Positions 34,951 through 43,260 of a DNA stretch of 64,000 bases are shown here, piece after piece. The DNA lies in NCBI GenBank assembly GCA_045810625.1, contig JBJMVQ010000039.1, positions 99,042-163,041 of the forward strand. Direction: 5' to 3'. Below the pieces are notes generated by a model. That model was given only the letters and a program-made list of their open reading frames with translations. It was not told the origin of the DNA and searched no databases. Numbering within the stretch: position 1 is the first letter of the stretch; the number at the start of each line of letters is the position of its first letter. This stretch comes from JACQFZ01 sp045810625. Lineage in GTDB: Bacteria; Pseudomonadota; Gammaproteobacteria; Acidiferrobacterales; Sulfurifustaceae. Made by a program: the position numbers and the translations under genes.

Positions 34951-35032
34951 CTCAACCGCCAAGGAGGCAAAGATTTTTCTTGTCTTTCAAAGTTTGTTCC
35001 TTGGCGTCCTTCGCGTCCTTTGCGGTGAAAAC
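34951..35032. repeat. Dispersed inverted repeat, GCAAAGGACGC family, copy 1
   Basis: Arms accgccaaggaggcaaag (34956-34973) and ccttggcgtccttcgcgtcc plus tttgcggtgaaaac (34999-35032). The right arm is nearly the exact reverse complement of the element at 35628-35665, so the two lie inverted on either side of the TetR-like gene. Confidence 0.75.
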
Positions 35033-35055
35033 CAATATTTCAGAGCTTTCTTGAT

Positions 35056-35613
35056 GTGGTGAGCCGCGAAGCAATCGTCGACGCCGCGCTCGAGTGTGCC
35101 GAGCGCAGTTCGTGGGAAGCGGTCCGGCTGCACGAGGTGGCGGCTGTGCTCGGCGCGACATTGGACGACGTGCGCCTGCACTTTCGCGAGAAGGAAGACA
35201 TCGTGGAGGCGTGGTTCGATCGGGCCGATGCCGCCATGCTCGCCGACGCCGCTGTCGCCGATTATCACGCCTTGCCGCCGAGCCGCCGTATCGCGCGCTC
35301 GCTCGAGACCTGGCTCGCGGCGCTTGCGCCGCACCGGCGCGTGACGCGCCAGATGATTCTCGGCAAGCTCGAGCCGGGGCACGTGCACTATCAGCTGAGC
35401 GGATTGCTGCGTGTCAGTCGCACCGTGCAATGGCTTCGCGAAGCGACGGGGCGCACGAGCGTGCTGCCCTGGCGCGCGATCGAAGAAGCCGCGCTCACCG
35501 CGATTTATCTCGCCACTTTCGTTCGCTGGATGTACGACGACTCTCCCGGCGCCGCTCGCACCGCGGCGTTCCTGCGCCGTCAGCTCGAGGTGGTGGCGTG
35601 GCTGGTGCGGTGA
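35056..35613 (+). CDS. TetR-like transcriptional regulator
   Basis: A 185-residue all-helical protein. The first 45 residues resemble a TetR helix-turn-helix (REAIVDAALECAERSSWEAVRLHEVAAVLGATLDDVRLHFREKEDIVEAWFDRAD), although the recognition helix is less basic than usual, so COQ9-like TetR-fold proteins are an alternative. The C-terminal domain contains ATFVRWMYDDSPGAARTAAFLRRQL. GTG start. Unusually, the gene is bracketed by inverted copies of the dispersed repeat (34999-35032 and 35628-35665). It is convergent with cfa, which might or might not be its target. Confidence 0.75.
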   Translation: MVSREAIVDAALECAERSSWEAVRLHEVAAVLGATLDDVRLHFREKEDIVEAWFDRADAAMLADAAVADYHALPPSRRIARSLETWLAALAPHRRVTRQMILGKLEPGHVHYQLSGLLRVSRTVQWLREATGRTSVLPWRAIEEAALTAIYLATFVRWMYDDSPGAARTAAFLRRQLEVVAWLVR

Positions 35614-35627
35614 AGATACAGAAAATA

Positions 35628-35665
35628 TTCACCGCAAAGGACGCCAAGGACGCGAAGGAAAGATT
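35628..35665. repeat. Dispersed repeat, GCAAAGGACGC family, copy 2
   Basis: ttcaccgcaaaggacgccaa followed by ggacgcgaaggaaag. Opposite orientation to the right arm of copy 1 across the TetR-like gene. Only one arm is present here. Confidence 0.7.
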
Positions 35666-35748
35666 ACGGACCGAAGGGCAGTCGTTCACCCATCAAGCGA
35701 AACGGAATTTGCGAGTATCGGGGTGATGAGGAATATTCGTCGTCACCG

Positions 35749-35902
35749 TCGAGCATGCGGAGGACGCAGAGGAAAGAATTTTTGGGGCGGGAACGTTTGT
35801 CTGCGCACCGACGGGGGGTCGGAAGTAAGAACGCGCAGGCAAAGCATTTCCATTTCTTAGAATGCCTTCCTCCGCGTCCTTTGCGTCCTCTGCGGTAAAA
35901 AC
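35749..35902. repeat. Dispersed inverted repeat, GGAGGACGCAGAGG variant, copy 3
   Basis: Left arm tgcggaggacgcagaggaaa (35755-35774) and right arm tcctccgcgtcctttgcgtc ctctgcggtaaaaac (to 35902), with about 90 bases between. The 312-base gap 35614-35925 between the TetR-like gene and cfa contains only this and copy 2; no gene was found. Confidence 0.72.
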
Positions 35903-35925
35903 TAAAAATTTATTGCAGCGGGCAG

Positions 35926-37188
35926 CTAGCGGTACAAGTGTACGCGCGAGCGCGGGATAGTGTTGTCGCGGCTGCGTGCGAACACGACCTGGAACAGCTG
36001 CAGCGAGCCGGCGAGAAACGCGGCGATCGATCCCGCGAGATAGAGCCGCCACGCGCGCACGAAAGAATGGTCGAACATCTTTTGCACCTGTTCGGCGTGC
36101 GCCTCGTAGCGCTCCAGCCAATGGCGCAACGTCTGCGCGTAGTGCAGTCGCAGATTCTCGACGTCCAGCACCGAAAAGCGGTACGGCTCGAAGATCTGCA
36201 TCATTTCGCGCAGGGTCGGAGGATACGCACCCGGGAAGATACGCTTCTCGATCCACGCGTTCATGAGCTCGGGTTTATTGCGGCCGATGGTGTGGATGAG
36301 CCCGCGGCCGTTCGGCGCAAGGGCTCGATTAATGACCGCACCGAGCTCGGCGTAGTTGTCGGGTCCGACGTGCTCCAGCATGCCGACCGACACGAACTTG
36401 TCGTACTCACCGGAGATGGTGCGGTAATCGTCTTCGACGTACTCGACGCGGTCGGCGAGCCCCTCCGCCTGGGCGCGGGCGCGGGCATAAGCAACCTGCT
36501 CATGCGAGATGTTGTACGCGCGAACGCGAACGCCGTGATGGCGCGCCATGTAGCGAGCGAGTCCGCCCCAACCGCATCCCGCTTCGACGACCCGGTCGCC
36601 CGGCTTCAGCTCGAGCTTGCGGCACACGTGCTCCATCTTCGCGCGCTGCGCTTCTTCGAGGGTCAGCGTCGTTTCCGGATAGTAGGCGCAGGTGTACTGC
36701 TGGTATTCGCGATCGAGCCACAGCTCGTAGAACGCGTTGCCGAGGTCGTAGTGGTGGTGAATGTTGGCACGCGAGCCGCTGAGCGTATTCGCCCGCGGCT
36801 GCGGCGTGAGGAACGCGTTCAGCCGACGCAGCCACCCCGAGCCGCGATTGTCCGCCATACCTTCGTACGCGGCGACCAGGAATTCGACGAGATCGCCTTC
36901 GACATCCACCCGACCGACACTGTAAAGGTCGCCGAAATGGAGCGACGGATTGCTGAGCAGCCGGTAGAAGGCGGCGCGGTCGCGAATGTGCGCTCTACGC
37001 GTGGGCGTCGCACCCGGAAGGCGTACCTCGTCGCCGTCCCAGAGCACGAGAGCGACGGATGGATTGCCGACCAGGGAAAGCGCCTTGTCGGCGAGCCAGC
37101 GGTCGATGGCTGACGCGGGCTGACCGTAGCGTGCAGCGTCGGCGTCGTCCGCGGGTAACGTGAGCGTTCCCGTCTTTTCGTCCTTCAT
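35926..37188 (-). CDS. cfa: Cyclopropane-fatty-acyl-phospholipid synthase
   Basis: SAM-dependent methyltransferase that adds a methylene across the double bond of membrane phospholipid acyl chains, usually at stationary phase or under acid stress. The 420-residue protein has the N-terminal lipid-binding domain (NPSLHFGDLYSVGRVDVEGDL) and the catalytic domain with SAM motif VVEAGCGWGGLARYMA and YVEDDYRTISGEYDKFVSVGMLEHVG. The Met at 37188 (MKDEKTG) is chosen over 37251. Convergent with the TetR-like gene and divergent from the next gene. Confidence 0.94.
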   Translation of the reverse strand: MKDEKTGTLTLPADDADAARYGQPASAIDRWLADKALSLVGNPSVALVLWDGDEVRLPGATPTRRAHIRDRAAFYRLLSNPSLHFGDLYSVGRVDVEGDLVEFLVAAYEGMADNRGSGWLRRLNAFLTPQPRANTLSGSRANIHHHYDLGNAFYELWLDREYQQYTCAYYPETTLTLEEAQRAKMEHVCRKLELKPGDRVVEAGCGWGGLARYMARHHGVRVRAYNISHEQVAYARARAQAEGLADRVEYVEDDYRTISGEYDKFVSVGMLEHVGPDNYAELGAVINRALAPNGRGLIHTIGRNKPELMNAWIEKRIFPGAYPPTLREMMQIFEPYRFSVLDVENLRLHYAQTLRHWLERYEAHAEQVQKMFDHSFVRAWRLYLAGSIAAFLAGSLQLFQVVFARSRDNTIPRSRVHLYR

Positions 37189-37281
37189 GGGTAGACCGAT
37201 CTCTTTTTGTGCCGAACGCGCGATCCTAACACCCCGATTTGGGGTTCGCACGGCGCGCGGGGCGTGGAATTCGTAAGCCGA

Positions 37282-37313
37282 TTGTTACGCTAAACTTGGG
37301 ATTATTCTATAAC
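37282..37313 (+). promoter_or_regulatory. Possible promoter of the anchored-protein gene
   Basis: TTGTTA at 37282-37287 and TATAAC at 37308-37313; the 20-base spacer is longer than ideal. AT-rich sequence between the divergent cfa and 37339 genes. Confidence 0.3.
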
Positions 37314-37338
37314 TTCGGTCGCATTGGGAGGTCCGGCT

Positions 37339-38568
37339 TTGGCGCTGAAACGCAAAAGCATCGTCCAGTTTTTCATCCTCGTCCTGCTCCTGTTGGCGGC
37401 GGGTGGGGTGTACCTGTGGCAGCAAGGCCAGCTTGACTTCGTGACGGACCTCATCGGCCTGACAGAGCCCGCGAAGCCCGCCGCGGCTCCGCCGGCGGCG
37501 AAGCGTCAGCGGCCGGGGTCGCCGAGCAGCGCGGGGGCGCCTGCTGGCGAGAACAAAGTACGGGTCGCGGCGCCGGCAATTCCAGATCATCCGGCGCGCG
37601 GTGAGGTCCAAAAGGCCGCGTTCGTCGTGGAGACGGCGGAGTTCGAGAACGGGGTGCTCACCTTGCGCCAAGGCAAGGACGCTCTCGGCACCGAAATCAA
37701 GCTGTTCCTGCGTACACAACCGTGGCACGTTCCGGAACAACAGAGCTTCAAGATCAGCGCGCAGGGAAGTGCGCAGGATGTGCCGTTGATAAGGGTCCGA
37801 TGGAACGAGGGCGGCCAAAAAGCGCCGCGGCAGCGTGACTTCACCGAGAAGTACACGTTGCGGCTCGAATTCGACCGCGAGCGCGAGCGCAAGCTCCCGG
37901 GCAAGATTTATCTGCAGCTGGCGGACGAGGACAAGAGCCAGGTGGCCGGTACATTCACCGCCGACATCCGCGGCTTCCGCTTTATCGACGGCAAACCGGA
38001 TCTCACGGTCGATGCGATCGACACCCTTCAGTATCTCGCGCTGCGGGAAGTGCTCAAGGACGATCCGGACAAAGCGATCAGCGATCCAGCGTTCCGGCAG
38101 GGGCGTTACGGTACGTCAGGAAATCCGCCGACGGGTTCTCTCGATCTCGAATACCGCACCGGCGATGCGCTCGTCATGCAGCGGTTTCAGTTCGCAAAAG
38201 AGCAGGGCACATGGCGCGTCGCGCACATCCTGCGTCCGGACCAGCTCGATGAGGCGCACCCGTATCGGGTGCCGGGCACGAAGGATGCGCCCGAGCGGCT
38301 CTTCACGTATCTCGCTGCCAAGCGCGTCGAAGCGGACGCGCAGAAGCAGTCGCCGGGACGCGCGCTCACTGCGACGGAGTTCACGACTCGCTACAACGAG
38401 AAGCGCAAGATCGGCGTTACCGAAGTTTCGTATAGGGTCGGGGACACGCAGCCGATGCGAAAGACGTTTCTGTATCAGTTGAAACCGAACGGCTGGGTGC
38501 TCGTACGCGAGCTGACGCGCAAGGAGCGGGCGAATCTTACGACCGGCAAGGTGGAGACGGCGCGCTAG
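37339..38568 (+). CDS. Hypothetical membrane-anchored protein
   Basis: A 409-residue protein with a short basic N-terminus, one membrane helix (IVQFFILVLLLLAAGGVYLW, about residues 8-27), an Ala/Pro/Lys linker (about 42-80) and a large, probably periplasmic part. The TTG at 37339 is the chosen start: GGGAGGT lies six bases upstream, and a TTG at 37324 would overlap that ribosome site. The mature part seems to contain a beta-rich domain (about 95-220) and a helical/beta region with DTLQYLALREVLKDDPDKA. I recognise no family. It ends against the bidirectional terminator shared with the cold-shock gene. Confidence 0.75.
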   Translation: MALKRKSIVQFFILVLLLLAAGGVYLWQQGQLDFVTDLIGLTEPAKPAAAPPAAKRQRPGSPSSAGAPAGENKVRVAAPAIPDHPARGEVQKAAFVVETAEFENGVLTLRQGKDALGTEIKLFLRTQPWHVPEQQSFKISAQGSAQDVPLIRVRWNEGGQKAPRQRDFTEKYTLRLEFDRERERKLPGKIYLQLADEDKSQVAGTFTADIRGFRFIDGKPDLTVDAIDTLQYLALREVLKDDPDKAISDPAFRQGRYGTSGNPPTGSLDLEYRTGDALVMQRFQFAKEQGTWRVAHILRPDQLDEAHPYRVPGTKDAPERLFTYLAAKRVEADAQKQSPGRALTATEFTTRYNEKRKIGVTEVSYRVGDTQPMRKTFLYQLKPNGWVLVRELTRKERANLTTGKVETAR

Positions 38569-38575
38569 TCGCAGA

Positions 38576-38605
38576 AACAAAAAACCCCGCCGTAGCGGGG
38601 TTTGA
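38576..38605. terminator. Bidirectional intrinsic terminator
   Basis: AAACCCCGC-cgta-GCGGGGTTT. On the minus strand it is followed by a T-rich run (TTTTTTGTTT), ending the cold-shock transcript; on the plus strand it directly follows the stop at 38568. Confidence 0.88.
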
Positions 38606-38627
38606 AATTCGTTACGCCTCCGGTTTG

Positions 38628-38831
38628 TTAAAGCGGCTTTACGAGGGTGGCCTGCATCCCCTTCGGGCCCTTTTCGGCCTCGAATTCGACGCTCTGTCCT
38701 TCCGCGAGCTTCTTGAATCCAGAACCCTGGATCACGGAGTAATGAACGAACACATCCGCGCTCCCGTCCTCGGGCTTGATGAAGCCGAATCCCTTTGCTT
38801 CGTTAAACCACTTAACGGTACCAGTACGCAT
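38628..38831 (-). CDS. CspA-family cold-shock protein
   Basis: A 67-residue single cold-shock domain binding single-stranded nucleic acids, acting as RNA chaperone. RNP1 (KGFGFI) and RNP2 (VFVHYS) are intact. The Met at 38831 (MRTGTVKWFN) is the family start, with GAGGT about ten bases ahead; an upstream Met at 38864 is rejected. The transcript has a leader of about 100 bases after a good -10, typical for csp genes, and ends at the terminator at 38576-38605. Confidence 0.96.
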   Translation of the reverse strand: MRTGTVKWFNEAKGFGFIKPEDGSADVFVHYSVIQGSGFKKLAEGQSVEFEAEKGPKGMQATLVKPL

Positions 38832-38942
38832 TACGCAAATTACCTCATTCGGTTGACCAGGCACTTACGATGCTGCGCCGGAGGGCGAAAAAATTGTGTA
38901 GAACGCCTACCTCACAACACGGCAGCACGAAGCTGCAAAAAC

Positions 38943-38970
38943 AGTATATCCCACAGGGGTAAGCTGTACA
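38943..38970 (-). promoter_or_regulatory. Promoter of the cold-shock gene
   Basis: Minus strand: TGTACA (38965-38970), 16-base spacer, TATACT (38943-38948). It predicts a 5' untranslated region of about 105 bases, in keeping with regulated csp leaders. Confidence 0.55.
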
Positions 38971-38995
38971 GTGCGATTCGAGCGACCGGCGTGCG

Positions 38996-39478
38996 TCAGT
39001 GCTGATGATCGCCCTCGCCGTGGACGTGACCGTGCGAGATCTCTTCGTTCGTAGCGGGGCGGATATCGACGACTTCGACGTCGAAGTGCAGCTGCTTGCC
39101 GGCGAGCGGGTGATTTCCGTCGAGCACGGCTCCGGTGTCCGTCACCTCTACCACCGTGAATGAAACCGATCCCTCCGGGCCTTCCGCATACACGCGGGTG
39201 CCGGCTTCGAGCTTCATATCGGCCGGAAACTGCTCGCGCGGCGCTTCGAAGACCAGCTCCGGATTCGTTTCGCCGTAGGCGTCCGCGGCGCCGACGGTCA
39301 CCTGGGAACGCTGCCCGACGGTCGTCCCTTCGAGCGCGCGTTCCAACCCGGGAATGATGTTTCCGTGCCCATGCAAATAGGAGAGTGGCTCGCGGCCGCT
39401 CGAGCTGTCGAGCACTTCACCGGCGTCATCTTTGAGCGTGTAATGGAAGCTGACGACCATGTTGCGCGCAGTTTTCAT
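38996..39478 (-). CDS. slyD: FKBP-type peptidyl-prolyl isomerase, SlyD type
   Basis: A 160-residue cytoplasmic prolyl isomerase and chaperone. FKBP catalytic segments GREPLSYLHGHGNIIPGLERAL and the IF-domain (about 65-125) are recognisable, and NHPLAGKQLHFDVEVVDI is the classic SlyD end of the fold. The C-terminus is histidine-rich (HGHVHGEGDHQH), shorter than E. coli SlyD's but suited to metal binding. The Met at 39478 (MKTARN) is chosen over 39592. Divergent from yjbQ. Confidence 0.92.
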   Translation of the reverse strand: MKTARNMVVSFHYTLKDDAGEVLDSSSGREPLSYLHGHGNIIPGLERALEGTTVGQRSQVTVGAADAYGETNPELVFEAPREQFPADMKLEAGTRVYAEGPEGSVSFTVVEVTDTGAVLDGNHPLAGKQLHFDVEVVDIRPATNEEISHGHVHGEGDHQH

Positions 39479-39580
39479 AGGAGAGTCCCTGGAGGTGAGA
39501 GTAGAACCGTTTACTATAACGCAGCGCCTCCGGCGACGCATGTCGCTACAGCGCGCTCTGCGGTTAAATCGGACCGTACG

Positions 39581-39988
39581 ATGCTGAAGCATTGTGTGAT
39601 CTCAACGCGTGGACAAGGACTCCACGAAGTCACGCGCGAAGTCGAGGCGGTCGTGCGTACTGCCGGGGTGGGTGAAGGGCTGTGCACGCTGTTTTTACGG
39701 CACACGTCCGCGAGCCTCGTCATTCAAGAAAACGCTGACCCTTCGGCGCGGGCCGATCTCGAGCGCTGGCTCAACCGGCTCGTGACGGAGGACGACCCGC
39801 TTTACACGCATCGAACGGAAGGCCCCGACGATATGCCCGCGCACATCAAAGCGGCGCTCACCGCCGTGAGTTTGTCGATTCCCGTCAGCGAAGGCGCGCT
39901 CGTGCTCGGCACCTGGCAGGGTATCTACATATGGGAGCATCGCCGCAGCGGCGGGCGGCGCGAGCTCGTGGTTCACGTAAGCGAGTAG
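39581..39988 (+). CDS. yjbQ: YjbQ/UPF0047 family protein
   Basis: A 135-residue protein with the UPF0047 pattern: GLHEVTREVEAVV at the start, FLRHTSASLVIQENADP with the conserved His and ENAD, and LVLGTWQGIYIWEHR near the end. Members have been reported to have weak thiamine-phosphate synthase activity; physiological role uncertain. ATG at 39581; an open frame extends upstream through the divergent slyD gene but has no start signal. Stop is four bases before the S9 peptidase start. Confidence 0.92.
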   Translation: MLKHCVISTRGQGLHEVTREVEAVVRTAGVGEGLCTLFLRHTSASLVIQENADPSARADLERWLNRLVTEDDPLYTHRTEGPDDMPAHIKAALTAVSLSIPVSEGALVLGTWQGIYIWEHRRSGGRRELVVHVSE

Positions 39989-39992
39989 TTTC

Positions 39993-41915
39993 GTGCCGAC
40001 CCCGGTCAGCGCGCCTTACGGCTCCTGGACCTCACCTATTACGGCTGACCTCATTGCCGCCGATACCGTCGCGTTGAGCGGCATACGGCTCGACGGCGAG
40101 GCTCTCTACTGGAGCGAGCTGCGTGGTGCCGAAGGCGGCCGCAGCGTGATCGTGCGGCGCACCGGCCGAGGGATCGACGAAATCTTGCCGCGCGAGTACA
40201 GCGCGCGCTCCCGGGTCAACGAGTACGGCGGCGGTGCGTATACCGTTGCCGACGGCGTGGTGTACTTCGTGAACGACGCCGATCAGCGCATCTATCGTTT
40301 GGCGCCGCCCGCTGCGCCGGTCGCGATCACGCCGGCCGATGCGCGCCGGTATGCCGACCTCGCGTTCGATCACAAACGCCGACGCGTGCTCGCGGTTTGC
40401 GAAGATCACCGCTCGACCGGCGAGCCGCCGCAGTCGATCGTCGCGGTGGATGCGGACGGTAACGAACCACTGGTGACACTCGCGAGCGGGCGTGATTTCT
40501 ATGCGGCGCCGCGAATCAGCCCGAACGGTCGTTTCGCGGCGTTTCTCGCTTGGGATCATCCGAACATGCCGTGGGATACGACCGACCTGGCGTTGGCAGA
40601 ATTGACCGACGCGGGCTTGCTCGAGCGCGCGCACCGTATCGCCGGCGGAGCGGACGAATCGATCGTCCAGCCGAGTTTCGGTCCGGATGGCGCACTTTAC
40701 TTCGTGTCCGATCGAACGGGTTGGTGGAACCTTTATCGTCATCGTGCCGGACAAACCGAGGCGTTGGCGGCCAAGGAGGCGGAGTTCGCCGGGCCGCCTT
40801 GGGTTTTCGGGTTATCGACGTATGCGTTTGTGTCGGGCGATCGTATTGTCTGTGCGTACAATGAGCGCGGCGCTTGGCGGCTTGGCGTTTTGCATCTCGC
40901 CAATGGCGCGTGGCGCACGCTCGACACACCGTATAACGATCTTGGCTACGTGTGCGCGCAGGGCGAGCGTGCCGTGTTTCTGGCTGCCGGCCCCGCCGCG
41001 CCATCGGCGGTGATAGAGCTCGACCTCCGCACGAACCACGCGGCAGTGGTGCGTAGCGCAGCGAGATTCGATTTGGACCGCGGCTGCCTTTCGACCCCGC
41101 ACGCGATCGAATACGAAACCGGCGGCGGTATGCGCGCGCACGCTTTCTTCTATCCGCCGCGCAACGACGGTCGGGATGCGCCCGCGCGCGAGCGTCCGCC
41201 GCTGATCGTGATGAGCCACGGCGGCCCAACGTCGGCGACGAGCAGCGCGCTCAATCTGAAAATCCAATATTGGACCAGCCGCGGTTTCGCCGTGCTCGAT
41301 GTGAATTACCGCGGATCGACGGGATATGGTCGCGGTTACCGCCGCGCGCTCGACGGACTTTGGGGGCTGGCGGACGTCGAAGATTGTGTCGAAGGCGCGC
41401 GCTATCTCGTCGCACGCGGTGAAGTCGACGGCGAGCGGCTCGCGATCCGGGGCAGCAGCGCGGGCGGCTATACGACGTTGTGTGCACTGACGTTTCATCG
41501 TGTGTTCCGCGCGGGCGCAAGCCTGTACGGTATCAGCGATCTCGAGCTGCTCGCCGCCGATACGCATAAGTTCGAATCGCGGTACACGGAACGCCTCGTG
41601 GGACCTTATCCGCAAGAGCGTTCGCGTTATCGCCAACGTTCTCCGATTCATCACGCCGATCAGCTCAGCTGTCCGATGATTTTCTTTCAAGGTTCGGAAG
41701 ATCGCGTCGTGCCGCCGGCCCAGACTGAACGGATGGTGGAAGCGCTGCGCCGGCGGGGGATTCCGGTCGCGTATCTGCTCTTTCCCGGGGAACGGCACGG
41801 ATTTCGCCGGGCGGAAAACGTTCGGCAGACGCTCGAAACGGAGCTTCGCTTCTACGGCCGCGTTTTCAATTTCGCGACCGATGTCGACGACCGTGTGAGA
41901 GACCCCTTGAGCTAG
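39993..41915 (+). CDS. S9-family prolyl oligopeptidase / acylaminoacyl-peptidase-like protein
   Basis: A 640-residue serine peptidase. The N-terminal 370 residues form a beta-propeller (repeats with YFVSDRTGWWNLYRH and similar WD40/TolB-like strands), the C-terminal part an alpha/beta hydrolase with the nucleophile Ser about 489 in RGSSAGGYT, Asp in FFQGSEDRVVPP and His in GERHGFRR. No signal peptide, so cytoplasmic degradation of short peptides is likely. GTG start four bases after yjbQ. It lies 64 bases upstream of egtB on the same strand. Confidence 0.93.
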   Translation: MPTPVSAPYGSWTSPITADLIAADTVALSGIRLDGEALYWSELRGAEGGRSVIVRRTGRGIDEILPREYSARSRVNEYGGGAYTVADGVVYFVNDADQRIYRLAPPAAPVAITPADARRYADLAFDHKRRRVLAVCEDHRSTGEPPQSIVAVDADGNEPLVTLASGRDFYAAPRISPNGRFAAFLAWDHPNMPWDTTDLALAELTDAGLLERAHRIAGGADESIVQPSFGPDGALYFVSDRTGWWNLYRHRAGQTEALAAKEAEFAGPPWVFGLSTYAFVSGDRIVCAYNERGAWRLGVLHLANGAWRTLDTPYNDLGYVCAQGERAVFLAAGPAAPSAVIELDLRTNHAAVVRSAARFDLDRGCLSTPHAIEYETGGGMRAHAFFYPPRNDGRDAPARERPPLIVMSHGGPTSATSSALNLKIQYWTSRGFAVLDVNYRGSTGYGRGYRRALDGLWGLADVEDCVEGARYLVARGEVDGERLAIRGSSAGGYTTLCALTFHRVFRAGASLYGISDLELLAADTHKFESRYTERLVGPYPQERSRYRQRSPIHHADQLSCPMIFFQGSEDRVVPPAQTERMVEALRRRGIPVAYLLFPGERHGFRRAENVRQTLETELRFYGRVFNFATDVDDRVRDPLS

Positions 41916-41979
41916 CGTGGTTTGGCATGGCGCCGAACTGTGTTTTAATGCTCGGCCCCTGCTGCAACCAAGGACCCGC

Positions 41980-43260
41980 ATGAGCACGGCGGAGCGCGCT
42001 CCGGCAGAAGGACTGATTCGCCCGGATTTGCTCGCAAGCTACGGCGAAGTGCGCCGCCGCACCGAGCTGTTGTGCCGACCGCTTGCCGTCGAGGATTACT
42101 GCATCCAGTCGATGCCCGACGTCAGCCCGCCGAAGTGGCACCTCGCGCATACGACCTGGTTCTTCGAAACGTTCCTGCTGCGTCCCTACTTGGCGCAGTA
42201 TGAGGTTTTCCATCCGCAGTACGACTATCTCTTCAACTCGTATTATCAGACGATCGGCTCGCCGTATCCGCGCGCGAGCCGCGGGCTGTTGTCGCGTCCG
42301 ACGGTCGAGGATATTTATCGCTACCGCGTCTATGTCGATGCCGCCATCGGTGATCTGCTCGCCGCGGCGAGCAATGCGCAAGCGGCGGAAATCGGTACAC
42401 GCGTGGTACTCGGGCTGCATCATGAGCAGCAGCACCAGGAGCTTCTGCTTACCGATATCAAGCACATCCTCGCGCTCAATCCGCTCAAGCCCGCGTATCA
42501 CTCTCCCGATCCGACACCGGCCCGCGCGGCGTTACCGCTCGGCTGGCAGCGGTTTAGCGGCGGCGTGCGCGAGATCGGGCACGCGGGCGATGACTTCGCG
42601 TTCGACAACGAAACGCCGCGCCATCGTGTCTTCTTGAACGACTTTGCGGTTGCGTCGCGGCTCGTCACGAACGGCGAGTACCTCGCGTTCATGGAAGACG
42701 GCGGATATATACGACCAGAACTGTGGCTGTCGGACGGCTGGCGTGAGGTGAACGAACAAAATTGGCGAGCGCCGCTTTATTGGGAGCGCTGTGACGGCGG
42801 CTGGTCGACGTACACGCTCGCCGGCATGAAGGCGGTGCGCCTGGACGAGCCGGTCTGTCACGTGAGTTTCTACGAAGCCGACGCGTACGCCCGCTGGGCC
42901 GGGAAACGACTCCCGACGGAGGCCGAGTGGGAAGTCGCGGCGTCCGAGCGGCCGGTCTCGGGTAACTTTTACGAGACAGGTCTGCTGCACCCGGCGCCCG
43001 CAACGTCGCGCACGGGGCTCGCACAGCTCTATGGCGATGTCTGGGAGTGGACCGCGAGCGACTACGCGCCGTATCCGGGCTACCGACCGGCGGCGGGCGC
43101 GCTCGGCGAATACAACGGCAAGTTCATGTGCAACCAGCGGGTGCTGCGCGGTGGATCCTGCGTGAGCCCGCAATCGCACCTGCGCCCCACGTATCGCAAT
43201 TTCTTTTATCCCCCCAACCGCTGGCAGTACACGGGGCTGCGCCTCGCGGAGAGCGCGTGA
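41980..43260 (+). CDS. egtB: Ergothioneine biosynthesis protein EgtB
   Basis: Non-haem iron sulfoxide synthase that joins trimethylhistidine (hercynine) to cysteine or glutamyl-cysteine with O2. The 426-residue protein has a DinB-like N-terminal domain with the iron ligands His about 54 (KWHLAHT) and H-E-Q-Q-H-Q-E at 148-154, and a C-terminal formylglycine-generating-enzyme fold (CHVSFYEADAYARWAGKRLPTEAEWE; LRGGSCVSPQSHLRPTYRNF). ATG at 41980 with AAGGA seven bases ahead. The stop overlaps the egtD start (GTGA). Confidence 0.95.
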   Translation: MSTAERAPAEGLIRPDLLASYGEVRRRTELLCRPLAVEDYCIQSMPDVSPPKWHLAHTTWFFETFLLRPYLAQYEVFHPQYDYLFNSYYQTIGSPYPRASRGLLSRPTVEDIYRYRVYVDAAIGDLLAAASNAQAAEIGTRVVLGLHHEQQHQELLLTDIKHILALNPLKPAYHSPDPTPARAALPLGWQRFSGGVREIGHAGDDFAFDNETPRHRVFLNDFAVASRLVTNGEYLAFMEDGGYIRPELWLSDGWREVNEQNWRAPLYWERCDGGWSTYTLAGMKAVRLDEPVCHVSFYEADAYARWAGKRLPTEAEWEVAASERPVSGNFYETGLLHPAPATSRTGLAQLYGDVWEWTASDYAPYPGYRPAAGALGEYNGKFMCNQRVLRGGSCVSPQSHLRPTYRNFFYPPNRWQYTGLRLAESA

